The notes below the pieces were generated by a model. It searched no databases. It had not been told where the DNA came from and was given only the letters and a program-made list of their open reading frames with translations. Made by a program: the position numbers and the translations under genes. A DNA stretch of 64,000 nt from Syntrophomonas sp. DTU019 (GTDB lineage Bacteria; Bacillota; Syntrophomonadia; Syntrophomonadales; Syntrophomonadaceae). The stretch spans positions 183,735 to 247,734 of the forward strand of contig CAJYDM010000006.1 in assembly GCA_913757435.1 (NCBI GenBank), written 5' to 3'. Position 1 is the first letter of the stretch. Each line of letters begins with the position of its first letter. Of this stretch, positions 48,501-63,500 are shown one piece after another.

Positions 48501-51500
48501 GAGTAGATCTTGACCAGGCCTTGGGCAACAATGCTGCCGCCGGAAACATATGCCTTCTGTACAGCACTCAAGCTGGCCTCGGCAATGCTGACCGCCACCT
48601 TCACCCCGCTGACGCTGATTGTAGGTGATTCCACCACCGCATTAGCCTTGACGGTTCCGATTGCTCCCACTATTATACCGCCGCTGTTGCTGATGGTTAC
48701 ATTGCTGTTATTGATATAGGCCCTTGCATTTGTTGCCGCATCGGCATGGGCATAGTTGCCTTCACCCGATATGGCTGCCACCCCTATCCCGAGACTGGGC
48801 TGGGCCGCAACCGCATTGGCGTCGGAGGTATATACGTTCTTCACTTCCAGGCTTCCCGCGCTCAGCTCAGAGCCATCCACATAAGCGGCAAAATCACCCT
48901 GAGCGGCGGCTTCAAGCACAGTAATACCTAGGGTCAAAAGTCCGGCACTGATGGCATTCTGGTTTACTCTGGCATTGGCATAGGATTTTGCCAGGCTTTG
49001 TACACTGATCGCACCGCTGCTGCTTATATTCGCTGCGGTGATATAAGCATGGTTGGTGTTGTTGGCCGTCGCCAAAGCAGTATGTATTTCCACACCCACC
49101 AGGGCTACATTCGCTCCGAAGTCGCTGGCGCTGCTGCCGAGCTCAGCCACGGCGCCTGTATTATCGGTATTATTCAGGGTGGAAATTACCTGAATACTTC
49201 CTGCATCGATGGTAGCGCCATCGATATAGGCCTTTTGTTTTGCTGACAGTGTGGCAGTGATCACATTTACTGCAATACTTACGCCGCTCAGTTTTATAAC
49301 AGGGGTGGCTACTCCGGCGTCGGCTGTGGCCCGGCCTGTGGCCTGCACGATTATGGCACCAGGAGCTGTGATGGTCCCGCTGCCCTTGACGGCCGCTTCA
49401 GCTTCAATACCAACTAACGCCAGGGCAATGTTGGTTTCAACATCTAGCCCGCTGATGGCTCCCCCGCTCGGCTGGGCGGTCTTGGCTGTGGCTGAAGCTT
49501 CATAGGTATTGGTTACGGAAAGACTATCCACATGGAGCGAAGCTCCGCTGGTATCTACATAGGCCAGGTAATCACCGTTGGCATATGCATATAGAACTGA
49601 CACACCGATGGATACATATCCCGCTGAAAGCGCTCCATTAGAAATATCCGCAATGGCAGTACTTGTACCGGCTGCTGTTACCGCCAGGTCTTCTGCATGT
49701 GTAATACTGGCACCGGCAACATATGCATAGTTCACAGCTTCAGCAGTCGCTATAGCTGTATTTGCAGTGCCGCCATAGAAACTTATATCTGCACCTAAAT
49801 CTCCGGCTGAACTGCCCAGTATGGCTCTGGCTCCAGAGTCTGAAGCATCATTTAGGCTGGAAATAACAGTAATATCTCCTGCACTGCTAATTGCAGCATT
49901 TTCAATATAAGCCTTCTGTTCCGCAGCCAGTCTTGAAGTTAGAATGTTGGCAGCTATCTGGATGCCGCTGAGGCTGGCTGTGGGGGTCACGACCCCGGAG
50001 AGGGCATCTGCAATGCCGTTGGCTCTGACCTGTATGGTTCCGGTGGTTGATATGATCCCATTGCCTTTGATAGCCGCTTCAGCATTAGTAGTCACACTAG
50101 CCATGGCAATATTGCCTTCGACATCGACCACGCTTGCATGAACACCGCCAGCAGCCTGCGTGGTTTCTGCCTCAGCTAGTGATCTATAGGTGTTTTCCAC
50201 CAGGATGGAAGTGGCATAAATATTAGCATCGGTAGTGTCTATATATGCTTGGAAATCTCCTTTGGCATCTGCATACAAGGTGGTCAGGCCTACGGAAATC
50301 AAACCTATACTGCTGTTTGAGTCATCAATTCTTGATCTGGCATAACTCCTGCCATTGGTTAATACACTCACAAATCCGGCCCTATCAGTCCCGCTGCCAA
50401 TATCGCAACCTTTTATGTAAGCATAGTTGGTGGCATTACTTAGGGTCACGGCCGTGTTAACATCAACACTGAATTGGTTCAAATCCAGCCCTTCGCTTGA
50501 CGCAAAGTTGCTGCCCAGTTCAGCGACTGCGCCCTGTCCTTGTGCATCATTCAGGGTTGATTTAACTTCAATGTTGCCGCTGGTGGTAATGGCAACACCT
50601 TCAATAACGGCCTTCTGGCTGGCGCTTAATATGGCCACTACTGTATTGGCTGCAATCTTGACAACATTGGCTGAAATGTTGGGAGCCTTAGTAACCGCAT
50701 TCGCTGTTGCAGTGCCATCAGCATTAACTGTAACCGAACCGGCATTAAGGTTTCCTGCTCCGCTCAGTTTGGCTATGGCAGTAGATCCTGCATTGGCCAG
50801 GGCCAGGTTGACGCCGATGCTTGCATATGAGGCCTGCACTCCACCTGCAGAAGGAGTCACATCCGCTGTAGCGTCTGCGCTGTATACAGTCTCGACCGTT
50901 ACTGCGCCTGCTGTAACAGTGCTATTTTGCGGTATATTTACTGTGGCCGCAAATGTCGCCTGTGAGTAGGCTGCCCCTACCATGACATTGGCAGTAATAG
51001 CCCCTATGCCCAAATTCTTGATATCTGCCAGCACATCAGCCTTACCGTAACTGCCAACGGTAAGATTACCGCCGGTCACATCCACACTAGCTGCATCAAT
51101 CAACGCCACGCTCTTAGATCTGCCGTAGGCCACCGCTACATTGGCGGTTACGGTGATAAGGCCTCCTGAACCGGTTATGAGCCGGGCTACACTGCTTGGT
51201 TGGCTGGCGCTATCATTGAGCTCGGATATGACTGCCAGCGACCCGGTCTGGATATGACTGTCAATAATCAGTGCGTTCTGCTCGCTTCTGAGCAGGGCCA
51301 CAGCCACGGACGCTGCCACGCTTATGGAGCCGCCGCTGATGCCTATGACCTGAGCGTTGGCGGTGGCGGTTCCGTTGGCTCCAACATTGAGGGCATAATC
51401 TGCAGTGAGATTGCCGCTTCCCAATATCGCTGCGCTGTTAACAGTGTCATTATCCGCTACGGCTGCGTTCATATTGACGGCTATAACTCCTACCGAACCT

Positions 51501-54500
51501 GCCACAGCGGTGGAATCTGCTGTAGAGGAATTGCGCTGACCGTCCGCATCTCTGCCGGCATAAACACCGATATTTCTAGCTCTGATTGCAACACCAGTGG
51601 TGTCTATCATCGCCAGGTTGGTCGATGCCAGTCTTACATAGCTGACGGTTACCCCGACTGAGACATATCCGACTGTAGCTGCCACCAGGAAAGATTCCGC
51701 CCTGGAAGTCATATAGGCGTCAACATCAATATCTTTGCTGGCTGTAACCGGCATACTGTTGATGGCAGCATTGGCTACGGTATTGTTAAACACAAGTAAA
51801 ACATTGCCATTTACCGCCACTGTGCCCAATCCTGATACTGACAGCACTGTGCTGGAGGCGGTGGTAGTGGTCTGGTTAGCCACCTTTACATTCACAGCCT
51901 GAAGGCTGCCGATGGTTCCGGTGGATGCACCGGCGGTAGGGGTCTCTTTGTATGGTGTGGTGCCGATATAGGTCAGTATAGTCGGGTCGAGGATGGAGAT
52001 GGCCGCCGAGAGTCCTACCGTAATGCCGCCTAAGGCCGCACCTACGATGTAGGTATTAGCTTCGGTATCTACGGTTGCTTTTACGTTTACATCACCGTTG
52101 GACTTTAAGCTGACCCCCTGGCCGATAAATGTTTCCACCACAGTGCGATTGATGGCCAGAGACAGCGCGCCATTAACTGCCACCCCACCGGCTGAAATGG
52201 CTGCGGCCAGAGTGGTTGCATCGGTGGTGGCTATGGATTGCACCTTCACATCACCGACATCATGGCCGGTTTGATTTGACATGCCAATTTGCGCATCGCC
52301 GACAATTGCTGAGGAAACAGAGCCGTTAAATGCCACTGTGGCCGATGACACGCTGACGCCTACCACACCGCCGGAAGCTGCCAGCGTTGCGGCGATGACC
52401 TGCGGATACTCGCTTACCGCTGTAACAGTGAGAGACTCTGCCTTGATTACATCGCCCTCCATATAGGCTTTCACATTGGAATTGAGCACCACAACGCCTG
52501 CTGCCACCCCTACCCCGGCAAATCCACCGGCTCCGGTGAATGAGATGGCGCGGATGGTCAGATCAGCCACGGTCACATCCTGGGTGTCTTCACTGTTTTG
52601 TGCATTGATGGCCTCTTCCAGGGCATTGTTTTTATTCGCATCAGCAGCCACAGGTGTGGAGCCTGCTCTGGCGTAGACCGTAATATCGCCTTCTGCAGCC
52701 AGAACCGCATCATCTTCCACATAGGCCAGGACGTTGCTGTAGAGGATGCCGACCGCCATGCCCACTCCTACTCCGGCGTATTTTCCACCGGCTATAGTGG
52801 CGGTTACCATATCGGCGGTCATTTTGTCATGAGCTGAAACTACAATATCTCCGGCACTGGTTACCACCGCATTCTTGCCGATATAGGCCATGGTGGAATC
52901 GCTTGGATCATAGTCCGGCTGAGTGGGGCCAAGATTACCGGCCTGGTTTAGATCTTCATTGGCAGTTTCATCGGCTTCAAAATCTGCTCCGGGCTGGTCG
53001 CCTTCTTCATATTCTTCATCGAAGGAATCATCCCGGTAACCGGTCTCGCCATCAAAGACTAGCTGGGTTTCCCAGATTGGATTGCCATTGCCGTCAAACA
53101 TGGGGTCGCCGTTGGCGTCTTTTTTCTGTACCTTGTTGCCATCTTCATCATATACATATTCTTCATGACCGGCAGAATTATCGCCCGCCTTGTAGCCGTC
53201 ACCTTCCAGTTTGTCTGCCAGTCGGTCTCCGTCGTATTGTTGATAGTAGGCAGCGGTGACTCCGGCCGCATTACTGGATTGATCTTCCATCAGTGCATGT
53301 GGATCGAAGGTGTTTACTTGATTGCCGTCCTCATCCGTTCCGGACTGCAATGAATCGGAGGCATCCTGGGTAAGCTTGCCACCCACTACCGCTACCATCA
53401 GGGTCACACCCACACCTGCTGTCCCGCCTCCAGCCAAAGTTCCTGCATACATATGCAGATCACGGTTGGAACTGGCCAGCAAGGTCACATTTCCGGACCT
53501 GGTGGTGATACGGTTTTCATCGCCTATATAAGCAGTGACGGTATTGCTGGCAATGGTCAGCATGGCCGTTACACCTACACCGGCTGTACCTCCGATGGCG
53601 GCGGAAACCGCCACCCCCACGAATTCATAATCGTCTGTAGCCGTAATAGTCAGGCTGCCGGCATCAATTTGCACACCATTCGCAGTATCTGTGGCACCTT
53701 CAGTATAGGCCTGAGTCACCACTTCGGTGATTACTATGTCTACAGCTCCGGACACACCGGCCGTCCCGCCGCCGGATACCCCGGCTACATCAGCGGTGAC
53801 CAATTCTTTGGATTGGGCTGCGACGGTCATAGCACCGGTCGCTTTAACTACTGCTCCGGCCAAGACTTTGGCGATGGTTTTGCCAGAGAAATAGGTCACT
53901 ACCGCAGCGCCACCAACCCCGGCTGTACCACCTACCGAAACCGAGGCGGCAATATTCAAGAGGAATTCATCGCTGACGGCCTTAACATCAATGTTGCCGC
54001 CTGCCGAGACATTGCCGCCTAATTCGGCCTTGACTTCATTCATAAATATTAGTACACTGCCGCCGAGTCCGACTGAAACACTGCTGCCGGCACTGAAAGT
54101 GACCGCCACCAGGTAGAGATCATCGGAAGAGTCAGCCGATACAGATATGTTTCTGGTTGCTATGGTGCTGCCACCAGTTCCGATGCCAGCGTTCACGTCC
54201 TTGTCAAACACCAGGGTGACTATGGTGGCCCCTACCCCGGTGGAACCGGATATGGCTACTGCTCCGCCAAAGTTGTAAATAGTTGAAGAATCAGCAGCTT
54301 CTATATATATGTCTCCTGGAGATGATTCCTCGTCTTCCGAACCGTCTCCGTCTTTATCGTCTGAAGGCGAAGTGCCTGATCGCATCCGGGCGTTGTTGCC
54401 CACATGGGCATTTACCTTGTTCATCACCACCATGGTGTCGATCACCCCGGACACCGCTGCCGAAGAAGCCCCGCTCGCTCCGATGCCGAGCATGAGGATC

Positions 54501-57500
54501 TGTTCTGAGCCCTGGGCGCTGATTATTATGCCCTTGCGCCGGTTCTGACGATTGGGTGTGAGGATGCCGGCTTCGCTGCCTGTCGCCAGGGCGTAAGCAG
54601 TTACATCGGTGTTATTCCCGGCGGTGGCGTTGACCTCGTTTCTTAAAACAGCGGTCACTATGGTGGCGCCTACCCCGGCCCCACCTGAAATAGAAGCATT
54701 GGCAGCTGCCAGATATACGTTGCTGACATGGTCGGCTACGATACCCACCGAGTCATAGGATGTAATCTTGCTGTGATCCCCCAGCGATGAATTGGTCTTG
54801 TTTTGCGCTACCGTGGTCTGGATATTGCCACTTATCGCCGTTGACGATGGCGAAATCCCGCCCGCAGCAGTGATAACCAGCGTCCAATCCTTGGAAAGAG
54901 CCTGGATGACCACGCTGCCGCTTCTGGAAATGATCACCGTTCCAAGACCGGTCTTGGCCTCGGTGAGGCGGTTGAATACATTAACGCTAATTGTGGCGCC
55001 AACTGCTGCGCCCGAACCGGAGAATGCCACACCAGCCAGAACGGTCACCATTTTTGAATCGCTTGCGGCTTTGATATTTACATCGCCGTCGGCTGTGATC
55101 TTGGCATAGTCTCCAACTGCAGCAATGCTCTTGGAGTTTGTGACCAGTACGTTTACAGTCCCGGCTACCGCAGTACCCTGAGCAGCCCCTGAGGCTGACA
55201 TCAGGACACTGATCAGTTTCTCTATATTAGAGGAAGATATAGTCACTTCCCCGCCACTGGTTATCTCTGCGTATTCACCCAGCAGCGCCTGGGCCATATT
55301 TCCGGTTACTATAACCGCTACGGTACCGCCAGCGGCTACACCAGAACTGGAGCTGGCATCTGCCGCCACCGAAGCTGAGACCAGCAAGAGGTAGGCATCA
55401 TTAGCAGCCTGGATGGCTACATCGCCGGCAGCATCAATTACCGATCTGTTTCCGACCATTGCCAGGACTTCATTTTCGGATACGATGACAGTCAGCCCGC
55501 CGCCGACTGTAGCGCCAGAACTGCTTCCTCCAGTCTTGACTGCAGCGGCTACCGTGATCGACCAGGCATCAAGGTTTGATTTGGCAGTGATGTTCACATC
55601 ACCCAGGTCTACATTTATTGAGCCGTCTGCACCGATAGAAGCTGTCACCTGGTCATTATTGGTGATTACCGCGACATTCAGTCCGACACCGGCGGTGGCA
55701 GAGGATACTGAAAGTGCACCTCCGATGATGCGGGCATTGTTTTCCGATGAAGCTGTTATATTGAGATCTCCGGAGGTAAGGGTTATGTTGGCCTGGTCGC
55801 CTATGGTGGCGGCAGTCTGGCTGTTCAAAAACAGCATCGATACTGAGCCAGCCATAGCCAGTTTGCTGTCAGAGCCACCCACGATGGTTCCTGCTGCTGC
55901 TGAGGCATAGTAGTTGACGCTGCCTAGAAAACTGGTAAGCTGAGCGATATCCACCAGGTCTTCGGCTTTAACATTCATAGTGACTCCAAACTTGTCTTGA
56001 CCGGTTCCATTGGTGGTCACATTTATGATACCTTCTTGTCCGGGTTGGGCATCGGCAGTGAAGAGGTCGGAGGTTTCAAAGGGCAGGCCCCAGTCGCTGA
56101 TCGTGACCGGGAGCTTTTCAGCGTTCATGGTGAAAGACCTGGCGGTTACTTCTACGTCGTTACCCACGATCACCAGAACTTTATTTTCCGCGTACAAGAG
56201 GGCGAAAGCGGCGCCCACTCCAACGGTGGTTCCTTTGGAAAGAACCGCTGCCAGGGCTGCTGCCGAAAGTTTGGATTTGTCAGTGGCTTCGAGGTTGATA
56301 TGACCGTTCAGAGCCTTGAGGACCGAACCGTCCACAACTATTACACTGCTTTCCCCTTGGGCTACCATGATGGCCAGTGACCCGGCCACCCCGGCCTTGC
56401 CGCCGGAGCCGGAAACGCTGCCAGAGATTCCCAGAGCCCCATATTTGCCTCGGTAGACACCGTCCATATTCTGGGTCAGTTCAGCATCCGCGGTTATATC
56501 TCCATCGGTTGCGGTAAGGTTGCCATCGATGGCAACCCGGGAAGCATTCTTGTTTACTGAAACCGCTACCCCGGCCCCGATGGAATTGCTGTTCTGCATA
56601 AGAGTGGCGGCAACACCGGTGCTTACCGTGCTGAAGTTTCCATTGTTGACTGTAAGGACATCAATAGCTTGGGCGGAAAGGCTGCCCTTGATGCTGGTCA
56701 GGGCCTCATGCTGGGTGACATTGACGCCGACCGCTGCGGCTACGTGAACCTTCTGGCTGTTTTGCGACGAGGAATCGGTATTTCCCCCTGAAAGCGCGCC
56801 ACCGATGGTGCTGCCGGTGGTGGCATTATTGCCGCCAGGGGCAGTGCTGCTGCTGCCGCTGGCGGTCTCATTTATGATGCCGGTCAAATCGTCATTATTC
56901 GCTGATGACGAGGCTTCATTGGTGGAAGTGGTGGAAGCGTTCTGGGCGTGCAGGGCATTGGTAGACACCGGCAACCCAGGATCGACTTCTGATCCTTGCG
57001 AGCTCCCGGTGCTGCTTAATCTACCGCTGATCAGCGATGAGGTATTATTACCAGCGGTACTAGTCGAGGTGCCATTGGCATTATTTCTCTTCAGATTCTG
57101 GAAGGATCGGAATTTGCCCAGGTAGCGGTCCAGATCCGCCCCCATGGCAACCGCCAAGGCATTGGCATCGTCTTCATCATATGTTGCTGCAGCCAGTTTG
57201 GCTTTGCCGTTAATGGTACCATGACCTGCAAAGCTGGATAGCACTGTGGAGAGGGCGATATTGACCGCCACTGCCGCGCCCACTGAAGTCTCATTGCCGA
57301 CCGCAAATCCGCTGGCATTGGTCTCAGTCTCCCCGCTCTGCTTGGCATACAGGAAGAAGTTTACTTTTTCACCGCTTATATCGGTCTCAATGGTGTTATC
57401 GTCGGCGGTAGTGCTGATTCGGGAACCTTCACCCACATAAGCTTTGACATCGTTTTGAATCAGGGTTACCGCGACGGAAGCATCCACGGAAATATCCTTG

Positions 57501-60500
57501 GGGCTGGTAGTGGTGGTCGATCCAGAGCCAGATCCGGAACCGCTGCCAGCGGCAGCGCTGCGAGCCACCGGGTCTGATCCGGATACGCTGATGGTATCCA
57601 CATCATTCCGGGCCATGGACGATATCTTAATACCAGCGGCATTCACCCGGCGATTGGTTCCAATCCCGGCATGAACGGTAAGATCGGCGATGCTCAGCGC
57701 AAAAGCTGCACCTACCCCAACCGATTTGCCCTGTGAACTGCCACCCGAAGTGCCTGCCGGATTAGAAGCCCCGTTATTAGTGGTTGTGCTGCCATTGGTA
57801 GCGGCTTTGTTCTTATCCGCCCTTCCTTTGGCATCAGCCGAGGAACTGGCGGTAGTATATACCTTCTGCGCTCCGTCGGCAGTTATTATGATGTCGCCAG
57901 TGATGTCTATGTCGGCACCGTCTGTGAGCGCGGTGCGGTCGGCTATGACCGCCTGAGTCAGCCCGTTTACCACTGAAATAGCCGCCGAACCAGCTACCCC
58001 CACATTGGAGGCCCCTACCCCGGAGATCGTTTGAGTTGATATCTTGTGGCCAACACCTTCCATTTCATCGTTGCTGCCCAGTAAAGCAGCCACGGTTTTG
58101 ACCCCCAGGGCGATAATATTGTTGCGCTGCTGCGGATCCTTAAACTGTTGCAGGGTGGTTTCAAACTGTGAATAATTGTTTTTGACCAGGTCTGCGATTA
58201 CTCCGGTATCAGTGATACCCTCGGCGATATAGGATATGGTCTCAGTAACTACTGCCTGGAAGTCTTCATCCACATTATCAGAGACATCAGTGCCGTCAAT
58301 GGAGGCTCGCAGACGGGCGGTAATCACCTCAGCCAGGGTATCGGCCATTTCATCCAGGCTGGTGCCTTCCGGTAAGCTGATGCCTTTCTCAGTGATCAGT
58401 TTTTGGATATAGCTCTTTAGTGTCGTGCCTTCGCCTTCCAGTTCGGCGAGTACGCCATCGGCCAGGGTTTCTACGTTGAGGACTTCGAATAACTGGGCAA
58501 GCAGTCCCTCAAGGGCATCCTTGGCCTGTTTTTCATATATATCTGCAGAGACGATCAGACTCTTACCGCTCAGCCGGGAGTCGCCCACATAAGCGGTATT
58601 CTCATAGGTAACTATATTGATGGCAACAGCCACCCCTACTCCGGTAGTGGAGTTGGTAGCGGAGGCATTGGCCTTGATATCGGCATCGGTATCATTTTTG
58701 CTCTCGATGCGGATCTCGCCTTCCGACTCCACTGTGATCCCGTCGGCAATGACCGCCCTTGATGTGTTCTTCTGAATATTGAGCGTAAAGGTAGCGGCAA
58801 TCTGCACGCTTCCTTCAGAGGTCTCCGCTTTCTGTCGGTTAGCAGTCAGACTCTGTACCGCACTGCCGGAAACATTTTGAGTCCCGGCCACATCGGCCAT
58901 ATTGGCTGCCGCCTGTGTATTGCCGTCGGCTATGGCATCAGCTTCTCCCTCGTTAAAGAGAGCGGCAAAATCCTCGCTGTAATCGTCGTCATCCTGTGGT
59001 GGCTCTCCACCTTCTTCAAACAGGTTTGCGATCCCATCATAGGGATCATCCGGGTCAGATTCCCCTGACCCCGAGCCATCGCCCGACGACCCCGAGGAAT
59101 CATCATCCCCCGAACTGTCACCTGGACCGGATCCACCACCGGAACCTGAAGCGCCTGATGAAGTGCCACCCCCGCCGCTGCCTCCTGTTGGCGTCTTGCT
59201 GGTGGCTCCGCTGGCTCCCGCTTTACCATTTGCGGTGAGCCTGCTGACTGAATCGGCTTTCACTCTCACCTTTTTCGCCCTTACGCTGCGACCCAAGGTG
59301 GAGTTGGCACTATCATTGATAATATCTATGATAAATGTACCTCCGGCACCTACTCCCCCGCCTACTGCGGCCGCGTCAGCCAGAATGGTGCGGGTGATCT
59401 GGTTGGTTGCAAGAATATTGACATCGCCGCTGAACCTGAGTTTGGCGTCACCGCTATTAATACCACTGTTAGCATCAACATATATACCGGATATATCCAG
59501 TGCCAATACCGGCACAATGGCAGTCCCTCCAGATGCCCCGGCCTTGGCGGTCATTTTTTCGCTTCCTTTATATGATGCCGTCACATTCATGGCATCCAAA
59601 ACCGTATCATCCGAAGCGCGGCGGATTGATACCCCATCGGCGATCTTGGCAAAGCTGTCCACACCGATAACCGCTATGGCGATGCCTGCCCCGATCCCGA
59701 CCGAATCCGAGGCCGGGCTGCCGCCGGCGGTGGCCTTAGATTCTTTAGTGTCTGCTGATTTGCCTGCCGCATCAGCTACTGTGAGCAAAGCGCTCTTGGA
59801 TACATTGGCGTTGAGATTGAGGCTGCCCCCGCTTAAGATGACGTCTTCATTAAGTACGGCACTGTTCTTGGCTTTTACCACATGGACTGTCAGTGCTCCG
59901 GCCAATCCCAGATCGGCAGCAGTGAAACCGGCTTTGGAAATAGCCGATGATGAAATGTTTCTGCTTGTTGCCGTAATATCCAATCCACCGGCTTCTATCG
60001 GGCCAGCAGCGGAATTGATATAAGCTTCATTATTATAGTTGACCACCGCCACTGCCACCCCTACACCTAAGGCCGTGCTGCCGGTGCGTCCAGTGGTGGA
60101 TGTTGTCGGGGTGCCTGGTTCAAATGTAGCTCCCAGGCCAATTCTGGTTCCATCCAAGGCCGGCATAGGCATGGTGAACTGATAAACTCCGGCTGTGGTG
60201 GGCAGTATAACTGTGCTGCCGATTTTCAGTGTGTTGGCTTTTAGCCGGTAACCTTCAGCAGGGGTCACTTCCACAGTGAGTGTGGTTCCCACCTGTACTT
60301 GAGCTGACATCGGTCCATTGCCAGTATTAGAAACGATAGTGTTCCCTTCCCCATCCTTTACGGTGATGCTGCCGTTGGTAGTCGGATCCAGGTACAGTTC
60401 ATTAGCAACGCCTTCAAAGTTGACGGTTACAGTGACATTGGCGGCCGGCATGGTCAAGCGGTACTGGTTGGTCTGTCCTTCAACCTGCTGTGCCACCAGA

Positions 60501-63500
60501 CTGATCTGCTTCCCGGCTGCATCTGTATAGCTGACATTAACTTCTTTTACGGTATAACCGTCGTTAGGAGTAACATGGACGATTATGCTGTCCCCTTCAT
60601 CTCCGTAAATGGGACCGGTATAGAATGTGCCTGCAGCTGCATTGACATTGCTGCTGGTTATGGTATATGCCTTGGGATCAAATGTGGCTCCTAAGGTAAC
60701 ACTACTGCCGTCAGCCGGCATAGTGAATGAATACACCCCGCCTACCGCTGTCAGGGCGGTGCCATTTAAGGTGATACTGCCTAGTTTATAGCCATCCGAT
60801 ATGTTCGGGGTGATAACGATAGTAGCGCCCGGGGTCTGGTCCGCTGCTTCGGTTTTGTCGATAGTCAGAAAACCGTTATGAGTGGTGGCAAAGGTTACAT
60901 TACCCTGAGTGCGGCCGTCATAAGTCATGCCGGTATTGCCTGGAGTGGCACCGGGATTGGCTGCCCCAGTGGCGCCTTTGCTCGTTCTCTTGATGGGAGA
61001 CCCGTCGGCCAGGGTTTCATCAACGATGGAGCCTATGGCCCTTACACTCAGTATTCCGCCGGCCTTGATGGTTCCAGTAGTATCAATAAAGGCCCGGTTG
61101 GTGTTTTCCGCATAAGTTACCGCCAATGCTCCCACCAGCTGTGTGCTGCTGGTGCTGCCTGTGGCGCCGCTGCCGGTGCTGCCTGCAGTACCGGTATTGA
61201 CCAGGTCGTTTACCCCGCTGCTGCCGGTTGACCCCGAACCGTTGAGCCTGGAGGTAATGCCGGTCAAGCTGTCACTGCCGCGCTGGCCACTCTGGCCATT
61301 GCTGGCAGTAGTAGAGGACTGGTTCAAGAGGCTGCTGACTTTGGTTATCAGGTTATTTAATGAGAATGAGGTGCCACCATCGTCAGGGTTGGATGTGGCC
61401 TGGTTGCTGACCCGCTCGAAGGCCGAGGACTTTAATGTCAAACTGCCTGCGGCATCAGCAGCAGCCTGTTCAGTGATAGAGGCCGACACATTCTGGACCG
61501 CTACCGAGATGGCAAAGAAGCCGCCAGATTTTCCGGCGGTCTGAGATGGCGATCCGGAAGTTCCGCCACTATTGGCTGGCTTGGGTCCTGAAGCCGAGGT
61601 GGTGACATCAGTCCGACCATAGGCTGAAATAGTGATGTCACCTTCTGCATCCAGATCGGTATTACCCTTTATATCGACATGGGAGTTATTGACAACAGCG
61701 GAAACTGCCAGGGTGAAGGGAAGCAGCCCGGATACTGCGCTGGTTTCCAGAGAGACATCTGAATCGGCATTCAGTATTATCCCGCCCTGGGTGGCGTTCA
61801 GGCTGGCATTGCCGCTAGTGGTGATCCTGGCATCGGAAATCACCACTCCGACCGCCAGGGGTATGCCGAAAGCAGCCAGGTTGTCGTTCTGGGCTGAAAC
61901 ATTGACCAGCGAATCGGCCACCGCGCGTATGGCTGCTGCTTCAATAGCCCCTTTGATATCAATTTCTGCTTTGCCCACCTTAACCGCCACAAAGTTAATA
62001 TTCAAGGTGTCTGCATATCCCGGACCAAACTTGGCGGTCAATTCTTCCAGGGTGGGGATAAGCGGTTTGGTTTGTTTGCTGCTGGCCTCCAGGTTCACGG
62101 TTTGGGCTGCATTGAGGCTGGCCGTTGCAGCAATCGTGATGACCGCGTCGCTGACGATATCGAACAAGCTGGCTTCCAGGGAATAATCATCAGCCTCGTC
62201 AGTCAGATCATTGTCCACAATCTCCAGGGCGTGACTGTCGGTGTTCTTCACTTTGATGGAGATGTTCTTGCCCTGTACCGCTCCGGTGATGGTGACCTGG
62301 CCCGACTGGTTGAGGCCGCTGTCAGCCCCTGAAATAACGATATTGACATTTGGGGTTATCACCGTACCCACGGTCACATCGCTGCCTTTTATTAATAGAT
62401 TGGTCAGGAAAGTACCGCTGCCGGTGTTATTGGTGTAATTGACCGGGCCGTTGTCCCCATTGATGACATAATCGGTGAAGCTGGCAAATTCAGTACCGGC
62501 CTGCAGGTCATCAATATTTACGGTATGCTTGCCTATCAATTCATCGGTGACCGCCTCAACCCCGCTCATATTTACGGAAAATCCACTTTTCAGTCGGGAA
62601 ATGGCTGCAGTGTCATTTAAAATGTCTATTTCCGCCAGGGTCTTCATCTCAACCAGATTGGCATTCCCGCTCAGATTGTTGTTATTATCTTCATAATCCT
62701 CCAGCTTGCCGGTCAGATTGGTGCGATCATAGGCGGCCCCGCCGTCGACCGTCACCTCCACACCGCGGAAACTACTGAAGGAGGCAGTAGTATGTACATT
62801 GATCAGATCATCACCAGCCCCGCCATTGATGGCGATAGTGGTGCCGGAAAGGTCGGTTGCAGCGGCCAGAGTTTTGGTTTGATCCATCATCTCTTGAATG
62901 ATGGGGCTTAATAGGACCGTAGCCAGTCCCAATTCCATGCCCCCGTCAACAGTAATGGTATCTGCGCCGGCTCCGCCGTTGACGGTAAGATCAGTTGCGG
63001 AAAGATCCAGGGAAAACTCAGCCCCGGTGGGTGTGGTATTAGGCTCTTCGTCACCGGTAGTGGAGATGTCGGTGCCGTTGATCAAGGTGATGGTTATCTC
63101 GTCATCACCCTGGCCGCCGTTGACTATGACCTGCAGGTTGCCTCCATCGGATTCCCCCAAGGCCGCATTGATCACATCGGCTATCAGGCCTTCTCCTGTT
63201 TCAGTCAATTCTCCGGTATCCGCATCGAAGCCTTCACCCTTGGTGAGCGAAACAGTCGCGGTAGGGCTTTGCTTAACTGATAGATCGAGTACGTCATCAC
63301 CTCCACCCAGATCTATGGTCACACTGTCGGTGACCCCATCCAGTTCGAGAGCGACTTCATCACCCAGAGAAGTGCCATAATATGTAACCTCATCGGTATT
63401 GGAAACCCTGACGTTGTTCCTCAATGACAGATAAATGCCTGCCAATAAAACATCGATGCCCTCGAAGTTCATGTCTCCTTCAACTTCTACCCCACCGGCA

